Positions 7,416-16,252 of a stretch of 51,083 nt of DNA are shown here, piece after piece. Below the pieces are notes generated by a model, which saw only the letters and a list, made by a program, of their open reading frames with translations, was not told the origin of the DNA and did not search any database. Source of the DNA: an uncultured Spirochaetaceae bacterium (lineage in GTDB: Bacteria > Spirochaetota > Spirochaetia > Sphaerochaetales > Sphaerochaetaceae); contig CAMDZB010000007.1 of NCBI GenBank assembly GCA_945910645.1, forward strand, positions 1 to 51,083, read 5' to 3'. The translations under genes and the position numbers were made by a program. The stretch's first letter is position 1; every line of letters starts with the position of its first letter.

Positions 7416-9476
7416 TTATTTATGTGCAGCCTTAATCTCCTCGGCAAGCTTACCCTGAAGAGTCTCATAGTGATCCTCCTCAAGTTCAAATGAACCTGTT
7501 CCGCTCGTGATGGACTTAAGTGCAATTGCATAATCAAGTGTTGATGAGATAGGAATCTCAGCGTTAACAGCCTGAAGCGATCCCAAATCCTCCTGCCCAG
7601 TTACTCGAGCACGACGTGATGAAAGATCGGAAAGAATATCGCCGATGTACTTTGATGATGCATATACTTTGAGCTTTCCTATAGGTTCAAGAAGCACAGG
7701 TGATGATTTTGATAGCGCATCCTTAAGCGCACCCGATGCTGCCATTCTAAATGCCATTTCCGATGAATCTACAGGGTGTTCCTTACCATCAACAAGCGTG
7801 ATGCTTATATCCACAACAGGGTAACCTGCAAGCACTCCTTCCTTCATAGCGTCGGCAAATCCCTTTTCAATTCCAGGAACGTACCCCTTGCTTACAGCCA
7901 TACCTTTTATGATGTTCTGGAACTTATACATCTCTCCACGTGGGAGTGGTTCAACCTCGATCACCACACGAGCATACTGACCGTGTCCGCCCGACTGTTT
8001 CTTATGTGTGAACTCAGTAAGAGGCGACTTCTTTGTGATTGTCTCTCTGTATGCAACCTTTGGAAGGGATGTGGTTACGTTCACCTTGAGCTTATCCTTG
8101 ATCATTCCAAGTATGAAGTCCGTATGAAGAAGTCCCATTCCAGATATTGTGGTCTCGTGAGTTTCCTCGTTGTATGATGTCTTAAACGTAGGGTCTTCCT
8201 CTGTAACACGGTGTAGGAATTCGTTAACCTTTACATCGTTTTTCTTGTCGTCTGTTGAAATTGCAAGCGAGTAGATAGGCGATGGGAAGCGAAGAGGAGC
8301 AAAGAGAGTATTGTTATTCATGTCTGCGGTAAGAGTGCAGTTTGTCTCTGCAATATCGCATTTTGTGATTACTCCGATGTCACCTGCGTGGAAGGCCGGA
8401 GTTTCGCTGAGCTTCTTACCCATAGCTCTGTAGAGTTTACCGATTCGTGCTTTCTTACCAGTTTCTGGATTCTTAACCTCCATATCGGGCGTAAGGGATC
8501 CTGTAACAACCTTTATAAAGTTCATCTTTCCTGAGAACTGATCAATAACAGTTTTAATCACATAGCCTGAGAATTCACCCTCATCCGTGATGTAGATGTT
8601 CTGCCTTTCGCCGTTCTCATCAAGGATGTAATCACGTCTGTTTTCAGGGGATGGACAGAAGTTTTCAACAAAGTCGAGAAGAGGGAACACGCCAGAGAGC
8701 TTTTCTGCACTTCCGCAGAGTACTGGAACAAATGTAGCCTTATCAAGACCCACTTTAACGCCGCGGATGATCTCCTCATACGTTAGTGTATTTTCGCTGA
8801 AATACTTCTCCATAAGGTCGTCAGCGCCTTCTGCTGCAACCTCGATTAGCTTCTCACGGTATTCCTTAACCTTATCCATATAGATGTCAGGAATTGCCTT
8901 GGATTGAGGTGCACCGCTTGCCTGAATAAAGTAAGCTTTCTCGTGGATTATGTCGATTACGCCCTTATAATTATCGCCCTGTCCCATTGGAATCACTACA
9001 GGTAAGAAGTGCTTATCAAAGTTGTCTTGTAGAGCTTGGAATGTCTTATCAAAATCAGCTCTATCCTTATCCATTTTATTTACAAATACTATACGTGGTT
9101 TGTTGCGGTCGTTTAAGCGCTTCCAGAGCTTAAAGGTCTCAATTTCCGGTCCATTCACAGCGTCAACAACCATCACAGCCGTCTCTGTTGCTCTAAAGCC
9201 AAGCACGCATTCACCCACAAAGTCAGACGTGCCAGGAAGGTCAATTACGTTCCAGCGATAGTCGTTGTGAGTAAATGATGATAGTGAAGCATGAATAGAC
9301 ATCTTTCTTGAGATTTCTTCCTCTGTATAGTCGCTTACTGTTTTGCCGTCTGCTATTGTACCTGCTGTAGGGATAGCCTTTGCGATAAATAGGATTGCAT
9401 CGTTGAGGGTAGTTTTACCAACTCCGTTGTGTCCTGCTAGCGAAATGTTTCTAACTTTTTCTCCTGAAAATGCCAT
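7416..9476 (-). CDS. Elongation factor G-like GTPase (EF-G2 type)
   Basis: This 686-residue translational GTPase has EF-G domain order: GTP-binding domain, beta-barrel II, and domains III-V. G1 is G-H-N-G-V-G-K-T (15-22), G4 is N-K-M-D (133-136), and G5 is C-G-S-A-E-K. G3 reads D-L-P-G-T (79-83) instead of D-x-P-G-H, so the His that activates the hydrolytic water in EF-G/EF-Tu is missing. The switch-I region (S-D-Y-T-E-E-E-I-S-R-K-M-S) also differs from canonical EF-G. This matches the EF-G-like/EF-G2 branch, a paralogue that usually accompanies a normal fusA elsewhere. ATG 9476 has GGAGG 6 nt upstream. The exact cellular role of this branch is unsettled. Confidence 0.87.
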   Translation of the reverse strand: MAFSGEKVRNISLAGHNGVGKTTLNDAILFIAKAIPTAGTIADGKTVSDYTEEEISRKMSIHASLSSFTHNDYRWNVIDLPGTSDFVGECVLGFRATETAVMVVDAVNGPEIETFKLWKRLNDRNKPRIVFVNKMDKDRADFDKTFQALQDNFDKHFLPVVIPMGQGDNYKGVIDIIHEKAYFIQASGAPQSKAIPDIYMDKVKEYREKLIEVAAEGADDLMEKYFSENTLTYEEIIRGVKVGLDKATFVPVLCGSAEKLSGVFPLLDFVENFCPSPENRRDYILDENGERQNIYITDEGEFSGYVIKTVIDQFSGKMNFIKVVTGSLTPDMEVKNPETGKKARIGKLYRAMGKKLSETPAFHAGDIGVITKCDIAETNCTLTADMNNNTLFAPLRFPSPIYSLAISTDDKKNDVKVNEFLHRVTEEDPTFKTSYNEETHETTISGMGLLHTDFILGMIKDKLKVNVTTSLPKVAYRETITKKSPLTEFTHKKQSGGHGQYARVVIEVEPLPRGEMYKFQNIIKGMAVSKGYVPGIEKGFADAMKEGVLAGYPVVDISITLVDGKEHPVDSSEMAFRMAASGALKDALSKSSPVLLEPIGKLKVYASSKYIGDILSDLSSRRARVTGQEDLGSLQAVNAEIPISSTLDYAIALKSITSGTGSFELEEDHYETLQGKLAEEIKAAHK

Positions 9477-9592
9477 TTTCATCCTCCGTTTTACAAAGTG
9501 ATAGTGTTTATTTTATTAACATTATCTTATATACTTTATTATATTGCACTTTTTATCTTAGATTATAAAAATTATGCAAATAGAGGTTTATA

Positions 9593-10924
9593 ATGGCAGA
9601 CAACGTTACAATGGACAAAATTGTCTCCTTGTGTAAGAGGAGAGGTTTTATTTTCCAATCATCAGAAATTTATGGTGGACTTAATGGCGCATACGACTAC
9701 GGTCCGATGGGAGTTCAGCTAAAAAATAACATCAGAGACTTCTGGTGGAAAGAGATGACGCAGTACCACGATTCAATTGTTGGACTTGATGCGTCAATCC
9801 TTATGCATCCAAGAGTTTGGGAGGCGTCAGGGCACGTCTCAAACTTCTCAGATCCAATGGTGGACTGTAAGGTTTGTAAGAGCAGATTCAGAGCAGATCA
9901 GATTGATCTTAACGCTCCATGTCCTGTCTGTGGCAACAAGGGATCATTTACAGAGCCTAGAAACTTCAATTTGATGTTTAAATCACACATTGGAGCATCA
10001 GAGGATGCTGCAAACGTTGTATACCTCAGACCTGAGACGGCACAGGGTATCTACGTTGACTTTAAGAACGTAGTAGACTCATCAAGAGTTAAGATCCCAT
10101 TTGGAATTGCACAGGTTGGTAAGAGCTTCAGAAACGAGATTACCACAAAGAACTTCATCTTCCGTTCATGCGAATTTGAACAGATGGAAATGCAGTGGTT
10201 CTGCGCACCAGGGGAAGACGAAAAATGGTTCGAGTACTGGCGCTCAGAGAGAATGAACTTCTACAAAAAGATGGGAATCCATCCTGAAAATCTACGTTGG
10301 CATCGCCATGGAGAGGATGAACTTGCATTCTACGCAAAGGATGCATACGACATCCAGTTTAACTTCCCTATGGGCTTCCAGGAGCTCGAAGGCGTACACA
10401 ACAGAACAAACTACGACCTTACACAGCATCAGAAGTTCTCAGGAAAAGACCTATCATATCTCGATCAGGATAACGGCAACAAGAGATACATCCCATACGT
10501 CATCGAGACATCAGCAGGGCTTACTCGTAACGTGCTTATGGTGCTTTCGGATGCATACGAGGAGGAGAAGCTTGAGGATGGAGATACAAGAACAGTTCTA
10601 CACTTCCACCCATTAATTGCACCTGTGAAGGTTGCAGTCCTACCACTTGTGAAGAAGGATGGCCTTCCTGAAAAGGCAAAAGAAGTACTTGCAACACTAA
10701 GGGAGTATTATACAGTTGCATACGACCAGAACGTAGCAATCGGAAAGAGGTATAGAAGACAGGATGAGATTGGCACACCTTACTGCGTAACAATCGATTA
10801 CGACACAATGAAGGACGACACTGTAACAATCCGCTTTAGAGACACAATGGAACAGCAGAGGGTTAAGATCAGCGAGCTTATAAGCCTCATCCACGAGTCC
10901 GACAAGAACTACAAAAGAGTTTAA
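9593..10924 (+). CDS. glyQS: Glycyl-tRNA synthetase, dimeric (alpha2) type
   Basis: The 443-residue class II synthetase charges tRNA-Gly. It starts with a segment typical of the alpha2 type ([19 protein letters not shown] at 12-30). It contains class II motif 2 (F-R-N-E-I-T with [10 protein letters not shown]) and motif 3 (E-T-S-A-G-L-T-R). It also has a likely zinc site with C-K-V-C and C-P-V-C around residues 95-120, and a C-terminal anticodon-binding domain (about 335-443). The heterotetrameric alpha2beta2 enzyme is therefore not expected in this organism. An AGAGG lies 6 nt before the ATG. It leads a three-gene set with the two genes that follow. Confidence 0.96.
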   Translation: MADNVTMDKIVSLCKRRGFIFQSSEIYGGLNGAYDYGPMGVQLKNNIRDFWWKEMTQYHDSIVGLDASILMHPRVWEASGHVSNFSDPMVDCKVCKSRFRADQIDLNAPCPVCGNKGSFTEPRNFNLMFKSHIGASEDAANVVYLRPETAQGIYVDFKNVVDSSRVKIPFGIAQVGKSFRNEITTKNFIFRSCEFEQMEMQWFCAPGEDEKWFEYWRSERMNFYKKMGIHPENLRWHRHGEDELAFYAKDAYDIQFNFPMGFQELEGVHNRTNYDLTQHQKFSGKDLSYLDQDNGNKRYIPYVIETSAGLTRNVLMVLSDAYEEEKLEDGDTRTVLHFHPLIAPVKVAVLPLVKKDGLPEKAKEVLATLREYYTVAYDQNVAIGKRYRRQDEIGTPYCVTIDYDTMKDDTVTIRFRDTMEQQRVKISELISLIHESDKNYKRV

Positions 10925-10940
10925 TTAATAAGTCTGTAAA

Positions 10941-11873
10941 ATGCTGTATGATGGAGTAAAAGTTTATGCATCTCATCGTGATAAGCATTTTACAGATCTT
11001 CCTTTTAACACACATAGAATTGCAATTATAATCCTTCACACGGCAACAACGGATGCCCTAATTCGCATGCTAACGACGCTTGGCAACAGCGAGAGGAACA
11101 TCTACGTTGTAATTCCGTTTGAGAGTGATTTTGACAGAAGCGTGATCGAAAACTACCCAAATATAAACTGGATAGTCTACGAAAAGCCTGAAGACAGAAT
11201 TGCAATGACTATGGTTGCGTCAAGAGAGACGCACGAGGACTACGTTGCCGTACTTGATTCCACATACGACCTGATTCAGTTTGATGACGCTCAGATACTC
11301 GAAATGTTCAAAAACGACGATAAAGCCGTCTGTATCGCACCGTTTGTCTACAGCAACACTTCATCGCTTTTCCCCACCTGTTATGCACCTAAAATCAGCG
11401 ATAACATCAGGGTAGACCTTGTGGAACTGATCCCAGAAGAGTCCTTTGTAAACACGCTTTATCCGTTTATGTTGATGGGCGTCTACCGCAAAAAAACCTT
11501 CCAACTCGGCGGTAAAATCGACTATAAAATCAAAGACTTCAATGTGAGAGAATACGACTGCTTTGCTCGCATGTGGCTGATGGGATACCACACTTACATG
11601 ACGTCCACATTCAAGGTGATGTGTAACGTGGAATTTGTACCAATCATAGACCGCACGTATAACAGAGACACTAAAATTCTTTCATCAAAGCTTTTATCCT
11701 TCTATAAAAACCGAGGAGGAAACGCAGGATTACGTCCATTCTGGTGGTTGAACTACAAAATAATCTTCGTGCTTAAAGACGTAAAGCCGTTCTTAAGGAA
11801 AGCCACAATCGACTTTTACACGCTTGTGCATCTCTGGACAGTTGAAATGGGGGATGTGAATGATATACTTTGA
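10941..11873 (+). CDS. Uncharacterized protein, possible GT-A (GT2-like) glycosyltransferase fold
   Basis: I do not recognise this 310-residue protein by name. The pattern of residues 27-125 resembles a GT-A nucleotide-sugar-binding fold. It has a strand (I-A-I-I-I-L-H), a helix, a strand (I-Y-V-V-I-P-F-E), a segment ending in N-I-N-W-I-V-Y-E, and an acidic stretch in D-Y-V-A-V-L-D-S-T-Y-D-L where a DXD motif would sit. The C-terminal third is basic and aromatic. No signal peptide or clear membrane segment is present. Its last 14 bases overlap the next gene, so the two are translationally coupled. The role is unknown; a glycosyltransferase-like activity is a weak inference. Confidence 0.5.
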   Translation: MLYDGVKVYASHRDKHFTDLPFNTHRIAIIILHTATTDALIRMLTTLGNSERNIYVVIPFESDFDRSVIENYPNINWIVYEKPEDRIAMTMVASRETHEDYVAVLDSTYDLIQFDDAQILEMFKNDDKAVCIAPFVYSNTSSLFPTCYAPKISDNIRVDLVELIPEESFVNTLYPFMLMGVYRKKTFQLGGKIDYKIKDFNVREYDCFARMWLMGYHTYMTSTFKVMCNVEFVPIIDRTYNRDTKILSSKLLSFYKNRGGNAGLRPFWWLNYKIIFVLKDVKPFLRKATIDFYTLVHLWTVEMGDVNDIL

Positions 11874-12987
11874 TAACTCGTCAACATCGTTCCCAAAGGC
11901 GCCAGGAATACAAAAAGCTCTGGATGAGTACATAAACAACTATCCATTTAATATCAGTAGGGGTAACTACAGAGCATCGTATACTCTTGAGGAAAAGGTG
12001 TACAACGTACGTGAGAGTATTAAGGCGTTCTTTAATGCATCGGAAACATCAAATGTAGTATTCACATCTGGAGTGACAGCATCTCTTAATACGTTCATCA
12101 GGGGATTTCACAAGCAGGGGGACCACGTACTAGTATCCCCAATGGAACACAACGCTGTGATGCGCCCCCTTGAGGCTATGCGTAAGGACGGCATAATTAC
12201 GTACACGGTTATCGATAAAGACGACATCTTTACGGGTAACATCAAAAAGTACATCAAGCCTAACACAACATCGTTAATCGTAAACCATGCATCCAACGTC
12301 ACAGGCGATGTGATTGATATCAACGCATTAGGGGTCGAGGCAAAGCGGTACGGACTTGCATTTGCAGTTGATTCAGCACAGAGCGCAGGTGAAATCAACA
12401 TTGATGCGCGTAACATAGACTTTCTTGCATTCACAGCGCATAAGGGGATCCTTTCGCTTCAGGGGGTGGGAGGAGCGGTAATCAGTAAGGGTGTAGAGAC
12501 AAGGATCAAACCGCTTGTTTTTGGAGGCACAGGAAGCCGTTCATCGTCGTTTGAAATGCCTGATTTCCTTCCTGATAAGTTTGAGGCAGGAACGGGTAAT
12601 ATCCCAGGAATCATCGCACTTGGCGAGGGGATAAATTACATCAACACCGTTACGCTTGATAGGATACACGATCATAAAATTGCGCTACGTGACGAGTTTA
12701 TTAAAGGGGTAAGTGAAATTGATAACTTTGAGGTTGTATCGCTTCAGAATAACGATTTTGTAGGTGTGGTATCCCTTATTCACAAAAATAAGGATCTTGC
12801 CGAGATCTCAAATAGTCTTGATAGAGATTTTAATATCTGTACGCGCGTTGGACTTCACTGTGCACCGCTATTACATATGACACTTGGCACGTTCGAGAAG
12901 GGTGGAACGCTGAGATTCTCATTCTCGTACTTTAACACATCCAGTGAGGTTAAAGAGTGCATTTTAGCGCTTAAAACGCTTGCTTAG
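11860..12987 (+). CDS. Cysteine desulfurase-like class V aminotransferase (PLP)
   Basis: This 375-residue PLP enzyme is of the class V/cysteine-desulfurase family, closest to the clostridial-type branch. The PLP lysine is K195 in F-T-A-H-K-G. Cofactor contacts are H97 (E-H-N), D171 and Q174 (D-S-A-Q), and a catalytic-type cysteine is C334 in R-V-G-L-H-C-A-P. The C-terminus G-T-L-R-F-S-F-S-Y-F-N-T is characteristic. It could mobilise sulfur from cysteine or selenocysteine. No iscU, nifU or sufU scaffold lies beside it, so a Fe-S role is not shown by context. The start overlaps the previous gene and is preceded by G-rich GGGGGAT. Its stop overlaps the stop of the ymdB-like gene by a few bases tail-to-tail. 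Confidence 0.85.
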   Translation: MIYFDNSSTSFPKAPGIQKALDEYINNYPFNISRGNYRASYTLEEKVYNVRESIKAFFNASETSNVVFTSGVTASLNTFIRGFHKQGDHVLVSPMEHNAVMRPLEAMRKDGIITYTVIDKDDIFTGNIKKYIKPNTTSLIVNHASNVTGDVIDINALGVEAKRYGLAFAVDSAQSAGEINIDARNIDFLAFTAHKGILSLQGVGGAVISKGVETRIKPLVFGGTGSRSSSFEMPDFLPDKFEAGTGNIPGIIALGEGINYINTVTLDRIHDHKIALRDEFIKGVSEIDNFEVVSLQNNDFVGVVSLIHKNKDLAEISNSLDRDFNICTRVGLHCAPLLHMTLGTFEKGGTLRFSFSYFNTSSEVKECILALKTLA

Positions 12988-13790
12988 TCCTCTTTTTTAA
13001 ATAGTTTTGGATCGTAATTTACGCTCTGTTTAACAGGCGTGATGGAGAGCGCTTCACCTTTTTCGTTAAACTCAACAATCACGCCCTGAAGTTCAATGTC
13101 GTTAAAGTTTTCCTTTGAGCGTAGAGGAATGTTAGTCCTCTGTTTGTTGATCTCGGTTTCAGCGTCAAGACCGCCCACTGAGTAAACGCTTCCGCATCGT
13201 CCGTTGTCCGTGATGTATGCTGTGTGATTCTCGCTCACCTCGCTATCCGCCGTTAACACTTTGGTGTGGGTTCCAATAACGGCTGTAACCTTACCGTCGA
13301 GGTAGTGGAACATAGTTTGTTTTTCAGCACTTGCTGATGCATGGAATATCACAAACACCACAGGGTAGTTTTCCTTGATCTTATTAAGCGAATAATCAAG
13401 CGTTGTGTATGGATTGTTGAGCGTAGGGTGCATATTCTGGATTCCAAGCAGGTTAATCACAGCAACCTTTACTTCTCCAATGTTTGTGAATTTTACACCT
13501 TTTCCAGGGGTATCCGCGATTGGAAAGTTATACGGACGGAGCACCTTTGAGGTGTCTTTGATAAAGTCCATCATATCCCTTTTATAAAAAGCTTTTTCAC
13601 CAAGTGTGATTATATCAACACCCGCTTTCATAAGGCTAACTGCATTTTTTGCGTTGATACCAAAGCCGTTTGCCATGCCTTCGCCGTTTGCTACCACAAG
13701 GTCAACGTCTTTCTTTAAGTCTTTAAGGGCATTCTTGACTGCAGTAAAACCTGGTCGTCCTACAATCTCGCCGAGTACTAGGATTTTCAT
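12984..13790 (-). CDS. ymdB: YmdB-family metallophosphoesterase homologue with substituted metal ligands
   Basis: The 268-residue protein aligns along its full length with B. subtilis YmdB, a phosphodiesterase acting on 2',3'-cyclic nucleotides: G-E-I-V-G-R-P-G at 7-14, a G-T-H-T motif at 173-176, and Y-I-T-D. Several metal or catalytic positions are changed. Asp8 is Glu8, the N of the G-E-N motif is Gly38, the N-H pair is Glu65-Lys66, and the last His of H-T-H is Lys177. H150, H175 and E37 are kept. The enzyme is probably inactive on the usual substrates or has a remodelled site. ATG 13790 is directly preceded by TATACT with no ribosome-binding site; a TTG at 13808 is an alternative start. 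Confidence 0.82.
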   Translation of the reverse strand: MKILVLGEIVGRPGFTAVKNALKDLKKDVDLVVANGEGMANGFGINAKNAVSLMKAGVDIITLGEKAFYKRDMMDFIKDTSKVLRPYNFPIADTPGKGVKFTNIGEVKVAVINLLGIQNMHPTLNNPYTTLDYSLNKIKENYPVVFVIFHASASAEKQTMFHYLDGKVTAVIGTHTKVLTADSEVSENHTAYITDNGRCGSVYSVGGLDAETEINKQRTNIPLRSKENFNDIELQGVIVEFNEKGEALSITPVKQSVNYDPKLFKKED

Positions 13791-13833
13791 AGTATAACTA
13801 AATATCAATTCGCACCTTTTGTCAAACTTGTAG

Positions 13834-13839
13834 TATCAT
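13834..13839 (+). promoter_or_regulatory. -10 box 6 nt from the udp start (leaderless type)
   Basis: TATCAT ends 6 nt before ATG 13846. No Shine-Dalgarno sequence is present. Confidence 0.45.
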
Positions 13840-13845
13840 AAATGT

Positions 13846-14619
13846 ATGGCATACGAATTAGAAGACGGCAGAATGTATCACATTCACTTAAAAAAGGGAG
13901 AGGTGGGGCGCTACGTAATCCTACCTGGTGATCCTGGACGCGTTCCACTCATTGCAGCATACTTAGACGGGGCAAAACAGGTGGCGTACAACAGGGAGTT
14001 CTGCTCGTATACAGGCACTCTTGATGGTGAAATGGTAACCGTAACAAGCACAGGTATCGGAGGCCCATCCGCTGCAATCGCGATAGAAGAATTGATAAAA
14101 TGCGGTGCAGATACCTTTATACGCATCGGTACTGCAGGAGGCATCAACACAAAGGTGATAGGCGGCGATGTAGTGATTGCAACAGGTGCTGTGAGGGCAG
14201 AAGGCACAAGCAAGGAATACGCGCCAATTGAGTACCCTGCCGTAAGTGACTTTGACGTCACAAGCGCCCTAAAAACAGCTGTTGAGAAGCTTAGGTTTAA
14301 GCATCACCTTGGCGTGGTACAGTGCAAGGATTCGTTCTATGGCCAGCATGAGAGTGAAAAAATGCCAGTCTCATATGAGCTTCAAAACAAGTGGGAAGCG
14401 TATAAAAAACTCGGATGCCTTGCAAGCGAAATGGAGAGCAGTACGCTTTTTATCGTATCACTCACCCATGATGTGAGAGCAGGCGCTGTATTCTCGATTG
14501 TGGGCAATCAGGAAAGGGCTAAGCTTGGGCTTTCAAACCCACAGGTTCATGACACTGATGATGCCATTAGAGTGGCTGTGGAGGGGATTCGTAACCTCAT
14601 CAAGTCAGACAAGCGTTAA
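13846..14619 (+). CDS. udp: Uridine phosphorylase (NP-I family)
   Basis: The 257-residue nucleoside phosphorylase splits uridine with phosphate into uracil and ribose-1-phosphate. Visible family features are L-P-G-D-P-G-R near residue 27 (phosphate site), the central [16 protein letters not shown] in the base-specificity loop, and S-E-M-E-S-S (ribose contacts). The length fits hexameric uridine phosphorylases. The C-D-S-F-Y-type loop favours uridine over purine nucleosides, though broad specificity cannot be excluded. With the uracil permease at 25357-26691 it forms a pyrimidine salvage route. Its last 15 bases overlap the convergent repeat-protein gene. The start is of the leaderless type. 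Confidence 0.9.
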   Translation: MAYELEDGRMYHIHLKKGEVGRYVILPGDPGRVPLIAAYLDGAKQVAYNREFCSYTGTLDGEMVTVTSTGIGGPSAAIAIEELIKCGADTFIRIGTAGGINTKVIGGDVVIATGAVRAEGTSKEYAPIEYPAVSDFDVTSALKTAVEKLRFKHHLGVVQCKDSFYGQHESEKMPVSYELQNKWEAYKKLGCLASEMESSTLFIVSLTHDVRAGAVFSIVGNQERAKLGLSNPQVHDTDDAIRVAVEGIRNLIKSDKR

Positions 14620-15759
14620 CGTGTTGTTCTCAGTTTTAAGTGTTCTCACGCCGTCTATAACGTCCAAAGTGCCGCTATAAACATCACCTGTCTTTCTGTC
14701 TGTAACGTTTACAACTCTTCTTGTATTTTCATACGTGATCTTGATTAGGTAGTGCGTGAGGCGTATCTCCTTAGGCTCAGTGACTGGCTCTGTGATTGGT
14801 TCTGTGATTGGTTCTGTGACTGGCTTAATAACTTCAGTAGAAGGAACAGTAGGAGGTGATGGAACAGCAGGTTCAATGACCTCAGGTTCGGCGGTAGACT
14901 CAACGACAGGCTCTATAATTTCAGCTGTAGGTACAGAAGGTACGGATGGTACAATTGGTTCAACAACTACAGGTACGACGATAGGCTCAACGACAGGCTC
15001 TATAATTTCAGCTGTAGGTACAGAAGGTACGGATGGTACAATTGGTTCAACAACTACAGGTACGACGATAGGCTCAACGACAGGCTCTATAATCTCAGCT
15101 GTAGGTACAGAAGGTGCAACTGGTACAATTGATTCAACAATTTCAGGTACGACGGTAGGCTCAACGACAGATTCTATAATCTCAGCTATAGGTACAGAAG
15201 GCACGGATGGTGTCTTAACCTCAGGAACGTGTTTCTTGACTTCAGGGAGCTTCTCTTCAACCCTCATGTCTTCAATAGGCTTTTCTACAGGTATGATGAT
15301 AGGTTCAGGCTTTGTCTCTCTGATTACATCAACAGTGGCAGCATTAAGGGTAGGCTTTGTAGGTGTAAGAAGGCTCTCCATGTATTTGTATCGTCCTTCC
15401 TCTCTGATGCGCATTGCATTCTCAATAATTGCGTCTCTGATTGGTTTTAGCCTGAGTTCTTCCTCTTTCTCTTCGATGAGTTTTCGTCGTATTGTAATTT
15501 CATAGAGGCGTCGTCCTTCTTCCTTAAGACGTATTGCCTCGTAGAGTGGTGCTTCCTGTCTCTCTCTTTCTGCCTTTCTGATGTCATCATCGATGCGTGT
15601 GATGTAATTTAGCGGTGTATTGTCTTTAAGAAGCGATGGAATGGGGCGCTTTGCATTTATAAAGGTGCGTACTGTAAGCGAGACTAAAACGATTATCGCA
15701 ACGGATAAAAGTGCAATGATTGATAGTTTGATTGTGTTCTTGTTTCCTAGTCTCTTCAC
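14605..15759 (-). CDS. Single-pass membrane protein with Pro/Val/Glu tandem repeats
   Basis: The 384-residue protein has one N-terminal membrane anchor (about 10-32) and a charged helical region rich in Arg/Glu (about 55-130, possibly coiled coil). A long Pro-Val-Glu-Ile spacer follows (about 150-330), then a short beta-prone C-terminal domain (331-384). The spacer contains 29-residue repeats, [16 protein letters not shown] and so on. Two adjacent copies are identical at DNA level. The layout (anchor, stiff proline-rich spacer, small end domain) resembles TonB-like proteins that reach across the periplasm, but the C-terminal domain is not recognisable as TonB. A GTG start at 15759 directly follows an in-frame stop. 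Function unknown. Confidence 0.7.
   Translation of the reverse strand: MKRLGNKNTIKLSIIALLSVAIIVLVSLTVRTFINAKRPIPSLLKDNTPLNYITRIDDDIRKAERERQEAPLYEAIRLKEEGRRLYEITIRRKLIEEKEEELRLKPIRDAIIENAMRIREEGRYKYMESLLTPTKPTLNAATVDVIRETKPEPIIIPVEKPIEDMRVEEKLPEVKKHVPEVKTPSVPSVPIAEIIESVVEPTVVPEIVESIVPVAPSVPTAEIIEPVVEPIVVPVVVEPIVPSVPSVPTAEIIEPVVEPIVVPVVVEPIVPSVPSVPTAEIIEPVVESTAEPEVIEPAVPSPPTVPSTEVIKPVTEPITEPITEPVTEPKEIRLTHYLIKITYENTRRVVNVTDRKTGDVYSGTLDVIDGVRTLKTENNTLTLV
14909..15169. repeat. 87-bp tandem repeats in the coding sequence
   Basis: Three consecutive 87-bp units start at 14909, 14996 and 15083. The first two are identical base for base; the third is diverged, and a fourth partial unit starts at 15170. 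The unit length of 29 codons keeps the frame, so copy-number change would alter protein length only. Confidence 0.9.
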
Positions 15760-15857
15760 TTAGTCACCCATAGTAATCTTATTAAAATCAAAGGGCGATT
15801 GCAAAGTAGAGCGCGCACTTCATATTTTAATAGACAAATACAGCGAAAAAATAGTAA

Positions 15858-15863
15858 TATAAT
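15858..15863 (+). promoter_or_regulatory. -10 box directly before the polA operon
   Basis: TATAAT ends 3 nt before ATG 15867; the overlapping TAATAT (15855-15860) ends 6 nt before it. Either implies an mRNA with practically no leader for the seven-gene operon. No ribosome-binding site is visible. Confidence 0.45.
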
Positions 15864-15866
15864 TTT

Positions 15867-16250
15867 ATGTCAGAAAGGTCAATTAAAGCTACATTAATAC
15901 CAATATTTACGCCGATATTATTGCCGGTAATTATATTCTTTGTGTGCTACTTTTTATTCCCATCGTTCTCATACGAGTTCTTTGGAGTGAGTTTTAGAGC
16001 ATCAAAGCATCCTGAAGTACAAAAGCAAACTGAGTTTAAAAACAACTCATACAATACCAGCTACAATGTTGAAGTGGTTCCAGGCGCAAAAGTTCAGGTA
16101 GATGTGCCAGAAAAAGACGTTAAAAACGTAGTTGATAACATAAACGCAGGGGTTGATACTGTAAAAAACATAATTGAATTCGCGGAGGAAACCTCAAAGA
16201 ACGCTCAGAGCGTTCTTGATACAATCAGGCAGAGTGGCGTCAGGAATTAA
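15867..16250 (+). CDS. Small single-pass membrane protein, unknown function
   Basis: This 127-residue protein is not one I recognise. A hydrophobic segment at about residues 9-32 (rich in Ile, Leu, Phe and Pro) anchors it. The rest is polar, with an Asn/Ser-rich stretch at about 55-70, a strand-like V-E-V-V-P-G-A-K-V-Q-V-D-V, and a C-terminal amphipathic helix (about 84-122) that could form a coiled coil. It is the first gene of an operon and ends two bases before polA, so it shares its transcript. The gene begins without a Shine-Dalgarno site and with a -10 box almost touching the ATG. A structural or envelope role is only a guess. Confidence 0.6.
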   Translation: MSERSIKATLIPIFTPILLPVIIFFVCYFLFPSFSYEFFGVSFRASKHPEVQKQTEFKNNSYNTSYNVEVVPGAKVQVDVPEKDVKNVVDNINAGVDTVKNIIEFAEETSKNAQSVLDTIRQSGVRN

Positions 16251-16252
16251 CT

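Noticed and set aside
9477-9482. ATG at 9482 as start of the EF-G-like gene.
   Set aside because: It touches the GGAGG site with no spacing; the ATG two codons later has the proper 6-nt distance.
14909-15250. Regularly spaced repeats that could suggest a CRISPR array.
   Set aside because: The units are contiguous 87-bp tandem copies without unique spacers and encode protein in frame; no cas genes are nearby.
14756-15505. A 249-codon open frame on the plus strand rich in Gly, Thr and Ser, resembling a repetitive surface protein.
   Set aside because: It is the antisense shadow of the Pro/Val/Glu repeat gene on the minus strand. It has no ribosome-binding site or promoter, and its composition is fully explained by complementing that repeat.
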